Origin: Fibrobacter succinogenes
GTDB taxonomy: Bacteria > Fibrobacterota > Fibrobacteria > Fibrobacterales > Fibrobacteraceae
Direction: 5' to 3'
DNA length: 56,966 nt
Assembly: GCF_902779965.1 (NCBI RefSeq)
Contig: NZ_CACZDK010000019.1
Location: 1-56,966, forward strand
Position numbers and translations under genes: made by a program. Under the pieces are notes generated by a model. That model worked only from the letters and a program-made list of their open reading frames with translations, searched no databases and was not told where the DNA came from. Below, in pieces: positions 8,843-18,041 of the stretch; position 1 is the stretch's first letter, and each line of letters starts with the position of its first letter.

Positions 8843-9778
8843 CTAAATCAACTTGCGGTCGTTGAGGTCATCGAGGAGCGAACCCGGCATCCATTTCTTT
8901 TGCTTTTGGTAATCCGGATCGTCGAGCTTTTTACGTTGTTCGTTAGCCTTGGTTTCATCGCCAGCATCGTGATAGATGCGGATGAGATTCAAGATGGAGC
9001 ACCAATAGCGAATGGTTTTTCCGGTGCGTTCGAGATAATCGGCAGCGCTCTTTTCGTAGATGGCGGCAGCTTCGTCATAGCGATTTAGCCTGTAAAGCAT
9101 GTCGGCCTTGATTTGGAGCATCACCGGATGGTTCGGTGCCTTTTTGAGCCCACGTTCGGCAAGCGAAAGCCCTGTCTTGAAATCCTTGCGGTCATAGTGC
9201 ATCCAGATGAGCGGCGTCAAGAACAGCGGCCAGAATCGGGCCGAGCGCAAAGAACCGGAATCGAGAATCTTGAGGTATGCCTCGCGATTGTCCGACTTGA
9301 ACGGAAGCCATCCAAAGCTATTATCGATGTAATAGGCGTAAATCGAGTAAAACGCCTTCGATTCAAAATCCTTGGCATCTTCAAACTGATTTGCAGCCGA
9401 GCGGGTCTGCATGGCGCCCTTGACGGAGTGTCCCGTTTCCGTGAGCACATAGCCAATCTCGAAATTGCGGAGCGCATCCCACAAGCCTTCGGTCTTGCAG
9501 GTTTCGAGATTCTTGGCGGCAACCTTGAGCGACGTGGTATCGCCCTTGTCGTCGTACATGCTCACGCGAATGATGTTCTGGAACACGCAGCCAACGCCAT
9601 CGTTTTCGAGGCGGAGCTTGCGAGCCAGGTTGAACGCTTCGACATAGTTAAGTTCCATCGTTTTTTGCGTGATCTTTTCGGCAAGTTCGTTTTGAGCCGG
9701 AGAAAGCGCAAAAGTATTTTCGTCGGCAAACGAAAAGCCGGCGACCATTAAAAGCGGAACGATGAATCTCTTTAACAT
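8843..9778 (-). CDS. secreted TPR-like protein
   Basis: 311 aa from the ATG at 9778; this start places a normal Sec signal peptide (MLKRFIVPLLMVAGFSFA) at the N-terminus, while longer upstream reading has no such feature. The remainder is helical with TPR-like pairs in the C-terminal half (HPVMLQIKADMLYRLNRYDEAAAIYEK at ~210-240 is a good TPR). Likely a periplasmic scaffold; no enzymatic motif seen. There is no RBS; a TAAATT hexamer ends 7 nt before the ATG, suggesting a possible leaderless transcript. Confidence 0.75.
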   Translation of the reverse strand: MLKRFIVPLLMVAGFSFADENTFALSPAQNELAEKITQKTMELNYVEAFNLARKLRLENDGVGCVFQNIIRVSMYDDKGDTTSLKVAAKNLETCKTEGLWDALRNFEIGYVLTETGHSVKGAMQTRSAANQFEDAKDFESKAFYSIYAYYIDNSFGWLPFKSDNREAYLKILDSGSLRSARFWPLFLTPLIWMHYDRKDFKTGLSLAERGLKKAPNHPVMLQIKADMLYRLNRYDEAAAIYEKSAADYLERTGKTIRYWCSILNLIRIYHDAGDETKANEQRKKLDDPDYQKQKKWMPGSLLDDLNDRKLI

Positions 9779-10029
9779 TATGGACAATTTAGAAACTTTT
9801 GATGTAGCACACCACATTCCACTTTGGAATATGGCAAAGACTTGTTTCCGAATGTAAAAAAATATATAAATACAATAGATGCCAATAAGAAATAAACATC
9901 TTATCAACAAAATTAGATAATTTTAAACTCTAAGTTGTTGAGGCACGGGAAGTTATAATGAGTTGAATGAGAGATATTCCAGAAGGATGAAAATGAATGT
10001 AGGCTAAAAACATTTAAACGGAGGTTTCC

Positions 10030-10239
10030 ATGAAGATGCTCCAGAAAACGCAGACCACGGCTCTTTACTACCTGTTCCATACGGGCTTCCAGACCTTCAA
10101 GGAACGGATTAAAGATGAACTGACTTCTACGAGCGGCGTAAACCTTGAAGACATCATGGACGACTCGAACCTATATGCCTACTACCAGCAAGGCGAATCG
10201 GCAGATTTTGTGGCAGCATGCATTGCCGCGTACTGCTAA
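10030..10239 (+). CDS. small conserved-looking protein of unknown function (69 aa)
   Basis: 69 aa, with a strong RBS (GGAGG, 7 nt before ATG), good codon use and its own terminator 27 nt downstream, so I believe it is expressed. The sequence is amphipathic (ALYYLFHTGFQTFKERIKDEL, then acidic NLEDIMDD) and ends in ACIAAYC. No signal peptide, no DNA-binding motif and no family recognised. It stands alone between two minus-strand genes. Confidence 0.7.
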   Translation: MKMLQKTQTTALYYLFHTGFQTFKERIKDELTSTSGVNLEDIMDDSNLYAYYQQGESADFVAACIAAYC

Positions 10240-10265
10240 AATATAATTCTCCTCCTAGTAAAAGG

Positions 10266-10296
10266 CCCTGTGGTTTTTGCCACAGGGTTCTTTTTT
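10266..10296 (+). terminator. terminator of the 69-aa gene
   Basis: CCCTGTGG / CCACAGGG stem, 6-nt loop, then TTCTTTTTT. Confidence 0.88.
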
Positions 10297-10407
10297 ATAA
10301 GAGCGATTAGAATTGTATGGAATCCCTCCCTGACGGTCGAGAATGACCATAGCCGCGATACTCGCCTTGTAGGGAGTCTCCTAGCGGAGTGACTGCGGCG
10401 CGAGACG

Positions 10408-12249
10408 TTATTTCTTTTTCTTGGGCTTGGCGTTCTTTTCGGCAACATCCTGCTTTTCGCAGGCCGTGACGACTTCGAACTTGCCCTTGTTTACGGTCAC
10501 GATTCGCGTGTTGGCATTTGCACCGTGACGGAACTTGATATCACCGTAAATACCCTTGAAGTCCTTTGTCGCATTGATGTAATGCGTCATGTCATCATCC
10601 TGACCCGAAACGGCAGCCAGAGCACTAAAGATGATGTTGGCGGCATCATAGCTAAGTCCACTTACTTTGTCTTCACCAGGTTCAACACCCCAACGAGCGG
10701 TGAAGTCCTTCACGAAGTTCGTGTAAGCGATATTTCCCTTGTTCATATCGAGGCTCGGGACACTGAAATAAGAACCTTCCACAAGGCGCTTGCCCTGGAT
10801 CAAGAGTTCACGACCGTACCAGCCGGAAGTTCCAAGATATGTGCCGGAGACCTTGTTGAATGCGGCCTGGCTCACCATGGCGCCAGCATCGGCCGGGTTT
10901 GTTGCCGGGATAAAGAGGCCTGGGAAATCGCTAGTTGAATCGGCAAGGTAAAGCTTGCGATCTCTCGGATTCACGGTATTGAGGTCGCTCAAGCCCTTCG
11001 CAATATTGCGGCGGCGGTTCACCTGACTAAAACGGACGTCGCGGAGAAGATTGAATTCCGTCTTGTAGTCCGGACGGCCTTCTTCGTAATTGCGGAAACC
11101 GACAACGGCACCGCCACGGCGTTCAACAGCCTTGGTAAAGCTTTCGGACATTGCCGTACCGAATTCACCAAGCGGGCTCATCACGCCAAACTCGCGAATA
11201 TCGAGGCACTTGATGGCAAAGTCAGCAATGGTCTGGGCGAGGTTGTCCATGGTGATATTCACCTGAAAAATGTTCGGACCAAGCTTTGCAATGCCTGCAT
11301 CAGTAGCAGTCGGAGTAAGCATCGGCACGTGCTGGAAGTTACTGCCAAGCCATGCAGCCACGGACGTTGCCGGAGCACTCATGATCGGGCCTACAATAGC
11401 GATGATGCTATCCTGATTGACAGCGCGCTGCGTACGCATGAGGGCGATGGCGGCATCGGCATGCGTATCCTGGAAAATGATATTCACCTTGTCCTTGAGT
11501 CCGGCCTGTTCGTAAGCGAGGAGAGAACCCTGAACAGCGGCGGCGCCGAATTCGGCATAGTCGCCCGAAAGCGGAGCAAGAACGAGAACGGTCGGAAAAC
11601 CTGCACCGAGACCTTCAAGAGCGCTGATTCCCTTCTTGGCGGTCTTCTGCAAATTCTCGGAGGAACTCGTCTTGAGAACCTTCTTGTACCAGTACCTTGC
11701 AGCGCGGTAACGCTTGGCATTCTGGCATTCACGGCCAATCTGGAGCTGCATCCAGCCCATCACTTCGCGATCGACAGGATACTTTTCAAGCAAAGACTGG
11801 AGCTGGTCTGCCGTAAGGAGCGAGGCAGCCAACGTCTGGATAACAACATCCTTAGCACGAGACCTTGCAGCCGGGTTGGTCGAATAAGAAAGCACACGGA
11901 GCATCGCTTCGACGCCATCGAACACGGAGCCCTTTTCGACATCGACAACGGCACGTGCAAGTTCCATACGTTCGCGGTAAGCGGACTTCACATGGTATTC
12001 CAAGAAGCGGGATGCCACATCGTGAGCATCGTCCTTCTTGCCGGTGCGCAAGTAGCATTCGGCGAGCATGACAGAAGCCTTTTCACCATCGAGCTTGCGG
12101 AACGAAGAGCTATAAATCTTTTGCAGCGGTGCAATTGCATCCGAGCAGCGGCCACTCTTGACCACCGACTTTACCTTTTCGACATCGTCCTGTGCAAAAA
12201 CCGACGTCGAAAGCATTGCAGCTAAAAATAAAGGAAACAAGCGATTCAT
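10408..12249 (-). CDS. TPR plus LivJ/LpoA-like periplasmic binding protein
   Basis: 613 aa, Sec signal peptide (MNRLFPLFLAAMLSTSVFA). Residues ~20-205 are tetratricopeptide-like helices (LAECYLRTGKKDDA, RYWYKKVLK). Residues ~215-590 form a type-1 periplasmic binding fold: VLVLAPLSGDYAEFGAAAVQG, DSIIAIVGPIMSAPATSVAAW, PMLTPTATDAGIA, GVMSPLGEFGTAMSESF. The order TPR then binding fold is that of LpoA-type penicillin-binding-protein activators and of related ABC binding proteins. A Lys-rich tail ends the protein. An RBS (GAGG) precedes the ATG. It is last in a minus-strand run tmk - metallophosphoesterase - nucleotidyltransferase - this gene. A role in peptidoglycan synthase activation or amino-acid sensing is inference. 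Confidence 0.8.
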   Translation of the reverse strand: MNRLFPLFLAAMLSTSVFAQDDVEKVKSVVKSGRCSDAIAPLQKIYSSSFRKLDGEKASVMLAECYLRTGKKDDAHDVASRFLEYHVKSAYRERMELARAVVDVEKGSVFDGVEAMLRVLSYSTNPAARSRAKDVVIQTLAASLLTADQLQSLLEKYPVDREVMGWMQLQIGRECQNAKRYRAARYWYKKVLKTSSSENLQKTAKKGISALEGLGAGFPTVLVLAPLSGDYAEFGAAAVQGSLLAYEQAGLKDKVNIIFQDTHADAAIALMRTQRAVNQDSIIAIVGPIMSAPATSVAAWLGSNFQHVPMLTPTATDAGIAKLGPNIFQVNITMDNLAQTIADFAIKCLDIREFGVMSPLGEFGTAMSESFTKAVERRGGAVVGFRNYEEGRPDYKTEFNLLRDVRFSQVNRRRNIAKGLSDLNTVNPRDRKLYLADSTSDFPGLFIPATNPADAGAMVSQAAFNKVSGTYLGTSGWYGRELLIQGKRLVEGSYFSVPSLDMNKGNIAYTNFVKDFTARWGVEPGEDKVSGLSYDAANIIFSALAAVSGQDDDMTHYINATKDFKGIYGDIKFRHGANANTRIVTVNKGKFEVVTACEKQDVAEKNAKPKKKK

Positions 12250-12265
12250 ATTTAACCTCGCCGTC

Positions 12266-12586
12266 TTACTGGAAGCTATCGGCGGCCTCCTGTATTACAA
12301 AATGTTCTTTCTTGATTTGCTTTTGAAGAGATTCGGGGAGCTTGGACCAGTCGATAACATCAACACGGAACGGGAGTCCGCTTTCGACAAATGCCTTTTC
12401 CACCGAAGTCATGTCATCAAGGGCAATGGGGGAGTCCGAAATGACAACCAATTCCAAATCCGTTTCCGGGGTCAAATCCACACCCGTCACACGCGTACCG
12501 TACGCCCAGACTTCAAAGCCCTCAAAGTGGAGCCCAAGTATTCTCTGTACGGTTTCTAACTGATCCGATTCTAAACAAAGAGTCAT
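12266..12586 (-). CDS. small nucleotidyltransferase-fold protein (MNT-like)
   Basis: 106 aa from the ATG at 12586. The segment VWAYGTRVTGVDLTPETDLELVV matches the GSxxxG..DxD signature of minimal nucleotidyltransferases, but GS is GT and the second carboxylate of the pair is Glu (TDLEL), so catalysis may be altered. Such proteins often pair with a HEPN partner in toxin-antitoxin systems; none is adjacent. It ends 17 nt before the next gene's start and is preceded by the metallophosphoesterase gene, so it is probably in the same transcript. Confidence 0.7.
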   Translation of the reverse strand: MTLCLESDQLETVQRILGLHFEGFEVWAYGTRVTGVDLTPETDLELVVISDSPIALDDMTSVEKAFVESGLPFRVDVIDWSKLPESLQKQIKKEHFVIQEAADSFQ

Positions 12587-12629
12587 AGTTCTTTCAAATA
12601 TAGTTAATGTATTTTGACACTGAATGACA

Positions 12630-13730
12630 TCAAAGTCTATCAGGCACAAAACGGAGGAACCAAATTTCGGTATCGCTACCGACACGGACAGGCGGTCCCC
12701 ATGAATCAACACCGCTAGAGACTAGCCATTTGACCTGATCCAATTCTCCAAGACCATACGCAAGGCGCCAAACCCAGTTAATAATAACGGTTCCCGGGAA
12801 GAATTGACCGTTGTGAGTGTGACCGGACATGGCAAAGTCGGGGCGACGACCGGGATGTTCTTCTTCGATGCCGCGCGGCTGGTGATCCAAGAGCAGCCAG
12901 GGGAGTTTTGCAGCCTCCATCGGAGGGCGCAAGTCAAAAAGCGGCTTACGTTCGACATCGCGCATTTTGGCAACGCTGAAATCAACGCGACCGGTAATGC
13001 AGGCAAACGACGTACAGACCGTAGAATCTTCGAGCACGACAAAGCCGTTATTCTGCATCCATTTTTTGTAGTCGCTGCCTTCACGTTCAACAAAACCTTC
13101 GTGATTCCCGTCGATGGCAATAGCAGCGACCTTGGCGGTTGCCGCTAGCTTTTGCACAAGGAAGTCGTATTCCCAAGCAGAAAGTGTTGTATCCACAACG
13201 TCGGCAAAGTCACCACCAAACAGAACCAAGTCCGGATGGAGACTGTCGGACACATGTACAATACGTTCCATCTTTTCGCGATTGAACAAGGGATCGATGT
13301 GGAGGTCGCTAAAGAACACGGCCGTAAATTCCTTTTCCGTCGGGATCGCCACCTTGAAACTGCGGACATGGAAATTCTCGTTTGCACTGCTGCCTGCAAT
13401 ACGGAAAATAATCGTGAGTAGCACAGAAACAAAAAGCAAAAGCCTTGAGACCGAAATAACAAGACGCGGGTCAATCGGCTTCTTCACGATAGCACGGCGG
13501 ATGCCTCGGACAATCCACCAGAGGGTATAGAACATCAAAGCTTCGCAAAGCCATACCGCAAAGAACGACATGCAAAGCGAGGCAAAATAACTTGTTCTAA
13601 GTAAGAGACAAACAGGAAGGAGGATAACCGTTGCACCGGCAATAATGCTCCCCTTGATTCCAGGCGCCACATTCCTCACATTCATGAACAGGAAGAGTAC
13701 GCCAAAAATGAGAATAAAAAAGAATATCAT
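12630..13730 (-). CDS. membrane-anchored metallophosphoesterase (YkuE/YaeI-like)
   Basis: 366 aa. Four hydrophobic segments in residues 1-110 anchor a calcineurin-like phosphoesterase domain. Metal ligands are visible in order: SDLHID, GGDFAD, GNHEG, DHQP and SGHTHNGQFFPG. Similar proteins include UDP-diacylglucosamine-type or lipid-active phosphodiesterases; the substrate here is unknown. The start overlaps the tmk stop (ATGA), so translational coupling is likely. Confidence 0.88.
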   Translation of the reverse strand: MIFFFILIFGVLFLFMNVRNVAPGIKGSIIAGATVILLPVCLLLRTSYFASLCMSFFAVWLCEALMFYTLWWIVRGIRRAIVKKPIDPRLVISVSRLLLFVSVLLTIIFRIAGSSANENFHVRSFKVAIPTEKEFTAVFFSDLHIDPLFNREKMERIVHVSDSLHPDLVLFGGDFADVVDTTLSAWEYDFLVQKLAATAKVAAIAIDGNHEGFVEREGSDYKKWMQNNGFVVLEDSTVCTSFACITGRVDFSVAKMRDVERKPLFDLRPPMEAAKLPWLLLDHQPRGIEEEHPGRRPDFAMSGHTHNGQFFPGTVIINWVWRLAYGLGELDQVKWLVSSGVDSWGPPVRVGSDTEIWFLRFVPDRL

Positions 13731-14359
13731 TTCAGTTTTTCCTGGATGAGCGAAAGAACTTCGCGATGGACTTCGTCGGGAGTACGGTCGGCATCGACGA
13801 TGCTCACGACATCGCTATAATCGCGGCCGGCAGCAAGGTAGCCTTCGCGGACGCGTTCAAAGAATTCCGCTTTTTCGCTTTCGAGGCGATCGGGCGCACC
13901 GCCACGAGTCGCCATTCGCTTGCGGCTTGCCTCAACAGTCAAGTCGAGTACCACGGTAAGTTCCGGGAAGCAGGAGCCACAAGTGAGTTCCGTCAGACGC
14001 TGAACCTTGTCTGCCCCGAGCCCGCGGGCATAGCCCTGATAAGCAAACGTGCTCCACGCAAAACGATCAGCGATGACAATGTTCCCAGCATCGAGCGCCG
14101 GCTGGATAATTTCGTGAATCACCTGGGCGCGAGCGGCATTGTACAACAAGAGTTCGGTATCGTCTGCCATGATGCCCTTGAAAGCGGGGTCAAGCAAAAG
14201 CTCGCGAATGCGTTCGGAAATTTTAGCACCGCCGGGTTCGCGCAGCCTCACGACCTTATGGCCTTCGGATTCTAGCACGCGAACGAGCATGTCGATTTGT
14301 GTAGACTTTCCGGAACCGTCAATGCCTTCGAGGCTGAAAAATTTCTTCGCAGTTTTCAT
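13727..14359 (-). CDS. tmk: thymidylate kinase
   Basis: 210 aa, full length. Phosphorylates dTMP to dTDP with ATP. P-loop GIDGSGKST at ~13-21, the DR motif in ADRFAWSTFAYQG, and a LID segment with TRGGAPDRLE. First gene of the minus-strand run down to 10408, overlapping the metallophosphoesterase by 4 nt. Confidence 0.96.
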   Translation of the reverse strand: MKTAKKFFSLEGIDGSGKSTQIDMLVRVLESEGHKVVRLREPGGAKISERIRELLLDPAFKGIMADDTELLLYNAARAQVIHEIIQPALDAGNIVIADRFAWSTFAYQGYARGLGADKVQRLTELTCGSCFPELTVVLDLTVEASRKRMATRGGAPDRLESEKAEFFERVREGYLAAGRDYSDVVSIVDADRTPDEVHREVLSLIQEKLK

Positions 14360-14571
14360 AAGAACAAATATGCAAAAAAAAATAACATTCGTGGATTAGG
14401 GCAATTGATTTTATATCCATATATCTTTTTCCCATTAATAAATAGCCTGACAAAAAATGATTCTAGAATAGAATCGACTTTCATCAACAACCTTAAAATT
14501 CATCCATGTTGGATTATAATTTCCGTATTTATAAATAAAAAAAATTATTGAAATAATTTATACTTCTACAT

Positions 14572-14852
14572 ATGGGGAACTTTAAGAAAATATCTCGTTT
14601 CTTAATTTTATCTATAGCTTTTTTTATAAATGGCTGTGGTGGTGTATCTACTCATGTTAATAATTTCAACATGGAAGTTTCTGAAGCACCTGAGGTGTAA
14701 GTGTTACAACATCACCTATTATATCTAATTACTTTACAATTGGCTATTATTTAAGTAAACATATATCCGTGACAGCTGGGGTTATAGGTACATCAAGTAG
14801 CTCAGATATGCAATGGGCCACATCTTTTGGATTAAATTTTTACCCATTTTAG
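14572..14852 (+). pseudogene. small outer-membrane-type lipoprotein gene, frameshifted
   Basis: From the ATG at 14572 a 42-codon frame encodes a lipoprotein signal (FFINGCGG lipobox) and stops at 14698. A frame offset by one base continues without stop as SVTTSPIISNYFTIGYYLSK... to YPF and a stop at 14852; that half reads like paired beta strands ending in an aromatic residue, typical of barrel proteins. I read this as one ~90-codon gene split by a 1-nt indel near 14690-14700, possibly also shortened. A TATACT hexamer ends 7 nt before the ATG. The 14360-14571 stretch upstream holds nothing else I can support. Confidence 0.5.
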
Positions 14853-14962
14853 CTATACACCCTTTGTAAAAAGCCAAGATATCATAAACAGCATGTTAAT
14901 AACAAAGTAACAATATGTATTTCCCAAAACATGTGATTTTCAATATCAAATAAATTTTGTAA

Positions 14963-14993
14963 AAAATCCTCGGCGGGGAAGCCGAGGATTTTT
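14963..14993. terminator. bidirectional terminator between the small lipoprotein and secA
   Basis: AATCCTCGGC / GCCGAGGATT stem with A run on the left and T run on the right, so it can act on both strands; it lies ~90 nt past the secA stop. Confidence 0.85.
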
Positions 14994-15017
14994 CAATTAC
15001 GTTTTGTGCGAGAGTGC

Positions 15018-15062
15018 TCGCGATTCTTGGAAGGAGATGCCCGATTAAATCGGGCATGACAA
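15018..15062. repeat. dispersed palindrome GCCCGATTAAATCGGGCATG
   Basis: One copy of the dispersed element with GCCCG arms and the trailing CATGACA, just after secA. Other copies: near 668, 29172, 30512 and 37845. Confidence 0.6.
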
Positions 15063-15083
15063 TTTTGAATTATCTAGTAACTC

Positions 15084-18041
15084 TTATTCCACGTCCTTGC
15101 CGTGGCACTTCTTGTACTTGAGGCCAGAACCGCACCAGCAGAGGTCATTGCGACCGAGCTTTGCACCGGCCTGCTGTTGGGCGCGCTTCACTGCGGCAGC
15201 GAGAGCCGGGTTCACACGGTTCGGGCGGGTGCCCGGAAGTGCGCTTTGCGGCATCGGCTGGGAATCCTGATCTTCAGAAAGAGCGTTCGTTTCAGAAGAA
15301 GCGGCTTGGCCAGCGAGACCTGCAGCCTTGGCACCATCGGCGCTCAATTGTTCTTGCGCTTCGGCAGGCGTCCCTTCGGCAGGCTCAGGGACCTTATCGG
15401 TTGGTGAGCTTGTCGAACCATCGGCGGCCTTGCGTTCGGCGTCGATCTGTTCCTGGCTCTTGAGCTGGAGCTGGTCCGGAGAAACCGTCACACCGTTCGG
15501 GAGCGTGATGCGGATATTCAAAATGCGGAGAGCCGTGAGCGTTGCAATCTTTTCGAGGCAGCTTTCGAACATCTTGAAGCCGTCGTTCTTGTACACCATC
15601 AGCGGATCCTTCTGGGCGTATCCGTGGAAGCGGATAGCATCCTTCAACTGGTCCATAGCATACAAGTGTTCCTTCCAAACTTGGTCAATCGTCATGAGGA
15701 GGAAGCGACGTTCGATATTACGGAAGTCTGCATCCGGAATAATCTTCGTGAGCTTGTCGTAACGCACCTTGCAGAGGTCGATAATTTCGTCGAGCACCTG
15801 TTCCGGAGTCTTCGTTACAGCTTCTTCAAGCGTGAGACTGTATTCCATGCCGAGCGTGCGCTGCAAGTCTGCATGCAAGTCTTCGAGCTTCCACTGTTCC
15901 GGATAGCTCTTAGCCGGGATGTAAGCGGAAACCTTGATATCGCAAGCGTCTTCGATTCGGTTCATGATTTCGTCACGGATATCTTCACCGTTCAAGATGC
16001 GGCGGCGGAGCCCGTAAATCACCTTGCGCTGTTCGTTCATCACGTTATCGTAGTCGAGCAAGTGCTTACGGATATCGAAGCTCTGGCTTTCGACGCGACG
16101 CTGTGCACCACGGATAGAGCGGGACACGATCGGGTGGGTAATCACTTCGTCTTCACCCACGCCGAAACGGTTCATGAGGTTCTTGACGTTGTCGCCACCG
16201 AAGATACGCATCAGGTTATCATCGAGGCTCAAGAAATACTGGCTAGAACCCGGGTCACCCTGACGGCCGGAACGACCGCGCAACTGGTTGTCGATACGGC
16301 GAGATTCATGGCGTTCTGTACCGAGCACATGCAAACCGCCGAGTTCAGTCACTCCCGGTCCAAGCGCAATGTCGGTACCACGACCAGCCATGTTCGTTGC
16401 AATCGTCACCTTGTCCTTGTGACCGGCGTACTGGATGATTTCAGCTTCGCGGCCATGGTTCTTGGCGTTCAAGACTTCGTGCGGGATGCCTTCCTTTTCG
16501 AGCATGCCGTGGAGGATTTCGGACTTTTCAATGGAAGCCGTACCCACGAGGAGCGGCTGGCCCTTAGCGTGGCGTTCCTTGATTTCGGCCACGATAGCGC
16601 GCCACTTGGCATCTTCGGACTTATAGACCAAGTCCTGCAAGTCCTTACGGATGCACGGCTTGTTCGTCGGAATGACCCACGTGTTCATGTTGTAAATCTT
16701 GATGAATTCCGTGGCTTCGGTTTCTGCCGTACCGGTCATACCCGAGAGCTTCTTGTACATACGGAAGTAGTTCTGGAACGTAATCGTTGCAAGCGTCTGG
16801 TTTTCACGGCGTATAGGCACGTTTTCCTTAGCTTCGATAGCCTGATGGATACCGTTAGAATAGCGGCGGCCTTCCATCAAGCGGCCCGTGTTTTCGTCAA
16901 CGATGATGATTTCGCCATCACGCACAATGTAGTCAACATCTTTTTCGAAGAGGTACCAAGCGCGGAGAGCGTTATCGAGGAAGTGAACCCAGTCGGCATG
17001 TTCGCCATAGAGGTTCGTAATGTGCATCAAGTCCTGGATGTGGAGCACGCCCTTTTCGGTAAACTGGATGTTCTTGTCCTTTTCATCGACAGAGAAGTCC
17101 TTGTTGCGGACGAGCTGCTTGGAAATTTCGTTGGCCTTTGCGTACTTTTCGGTAGCGTCTTCGGCCGGACCACTGATAATAAGCGGCGTACGGGCTTCGT
17201 CAATCAAGATAGAGTCGACTTCGTCAACGATACAGAAGTTGAGTTCACGCTGCACGAGCTGGTTCGGTTCAACAGCCATGTTGTCACGGAGGTAGTCAAA
17301 GCCGAATTCGTTGTTGGTACCGTAAGTCACGTCGGAGTTGTAGCTTTCGCGGCGCTGTTCCGGATTGAGGCCATTGATAATGAGACCGACCGTAAGGCCG
17401 AGGAACTTATAAACCATGCCCATCTGCTTAGCGTCACGGCCAGCGAGGTAATCGTTCACCGTCACCACATGCACGCCATGGCCAGAAAGACCGTTCAAGT
17501 AAACCGGGAGAGCGGCAGCAAGCGTCTTACCTTCACCGGTTGCCATTTCGGCAATTGCACCTTCATGGAGCACAAGGCCACCAATCATCTGCACATCAAA
17601 AGGCAACATGCGGAACGGCTTCACGGAATCCGGATAGAGTTCGCGAACCTTAGCGTAAAGAGCTGCCGGCAAGTAGACTTCCCATTCGTTCTTTCCGCTT
17701 TCGAGTTCGGCCTTAGCCTTGTTTACAGCTTCCTGGAGTTCCGGGCCGAGGCGGCTAAAATCAAAGCCAAATTCCGGCTTGAAAATGTTGAAGATACCCA
17801 AGCGGCGGTCGCAAGCTTCGCGGCAAACCGCAAATGCTTCAACCTTGATATCGTCGAGCGTTGCGCCGTTATTCAGTTTTTCGCGGAATTCCGCACTCTT
17901 TGCAGCGAGTTCAGCGTCGTCCAAAGTTGCAAGGGCCTTGCAGGCTTCGTGAATCTTTGCAATCACCGGGCGGAGCTGCTTCACCTTACGTTCATGAGGT
18001 GTACCAAAAATCTTATGGAGTACTGTATCTACAATGCTCAT
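15084..18041 (-). CDS. secA: preprotein translocase motor SecA
   Basis: 985 aa. ATPase that drives Sec-dependent export through SecYEG. Visible: MATGEGKTLAA Walker A near 102-112, VDEVDSILIDEA Walker B, the GTDI(A)LG region with TNMAGRGTD, ESRRIDNQLRGRSGRQGDPG, and a C-terminal zinc-binding SEC-C motif (CWCGSGLKYKKCHG). The linker between the main body and the SEC-C tail contains residues GSTSSPTDKVPEPAEGTP, encoded by an inserted palindromic repeat (see 15371-15419). RBS AAAGGA ahead of the ATG. Stands alone with its own terminator. Confidence 0.98.
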   Translation of the reverse strand: MSIVDTVLHKIFGTPHERKVKQLRPVIAKIHEACKALATLDDAELAAKSAEFREKLNNGATLDDIKVEAFAVCREACDRRLGIFNIFKPEFGFDFSRLGPELQEAVNKAKAELESGKNEWEVYLPAALYAKVRELYPDSVKPFRMLPFDVQMIGGLVLHEGAIAEMATGEGKTLAAALPVYLNGLSGHGVHVVTVNDYLAGRDAKQMGMVYKFLGLTVGLIINGLNPEQRRESYNSDVTYGTNNEFGFDYLRDNMAVEPNQLVQRELNFCIVDEVDSILIDEARTPLIISGPAEDATEKYAKANEISKQLVRNKDFSVDEKDKNIQFTEKGVLHIQDLMHITNLYGEHADWVHFLDNALRAWYLFEKDVDYIVRDGEIIIVDENTGRLMEGRRYSNGIHQAIEAKENVPIRRENQTLATITFQNYFRMYKKLSGMTGTAETEATEFIKIYNMNTWVIPTNKPCIRKDLQDLVYKSEDAKWRAIVAEIKERHAKGQPLLVGTASIEKSEILHGMLEKEGIPHEVLNAKNHGREAEIIQYAGHKDKVTIATNMAGRGTDIALGPGVTELGGLHVLGTERHESRRIDNQLRGRSGRQGDPGSSQYFLSLDDNLMRIFGGDNVKNLMNRFGVGEDEVITHPIVSRSIRGAQRRVESQSFDIRKHLLDYDNVMNEQRKVIYGLRRRILNGEDIRDEIMNRIEDACDIKVSAYIPAKSYPEQWKLEDLHADLQRTLGMEYSLTLEEAVTKTPEQVLDEIIDLCKVRYDKLTKIIPDADFRNIERRFLLMTIDQVWKEHLYAMDQLKDAIRFHGYAQKDPLMVYKNDGFKMFESCLEKIATLTALRILNIRITLPNGVTVSPDQLQLKSQEQIDAERKAADGSTSSPTDKVPEPAEGTPAEAQEQLSADGAKAAGLAGQAASSETNALSEDQDSQPMPQSALPGTRPNRVNPALAAAVKRAQQQAGAKLGRNDLCWCGSGLKYKKCHGKDVE
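15371..15419. repeat. palindromic repeat inserted in frame in secA
   Basis: On the minus strand GGTTCGACAAGCTCACCAAC and GGTCCCTGAGCCTGCCGAAG flank a short centre. This is the familiar widely dispersed 'TTCGACAAGCTCA / CTGAGCCTGTCGAA' element, here carried within the coding frame of the SecA linker. Confidence 0.75.
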
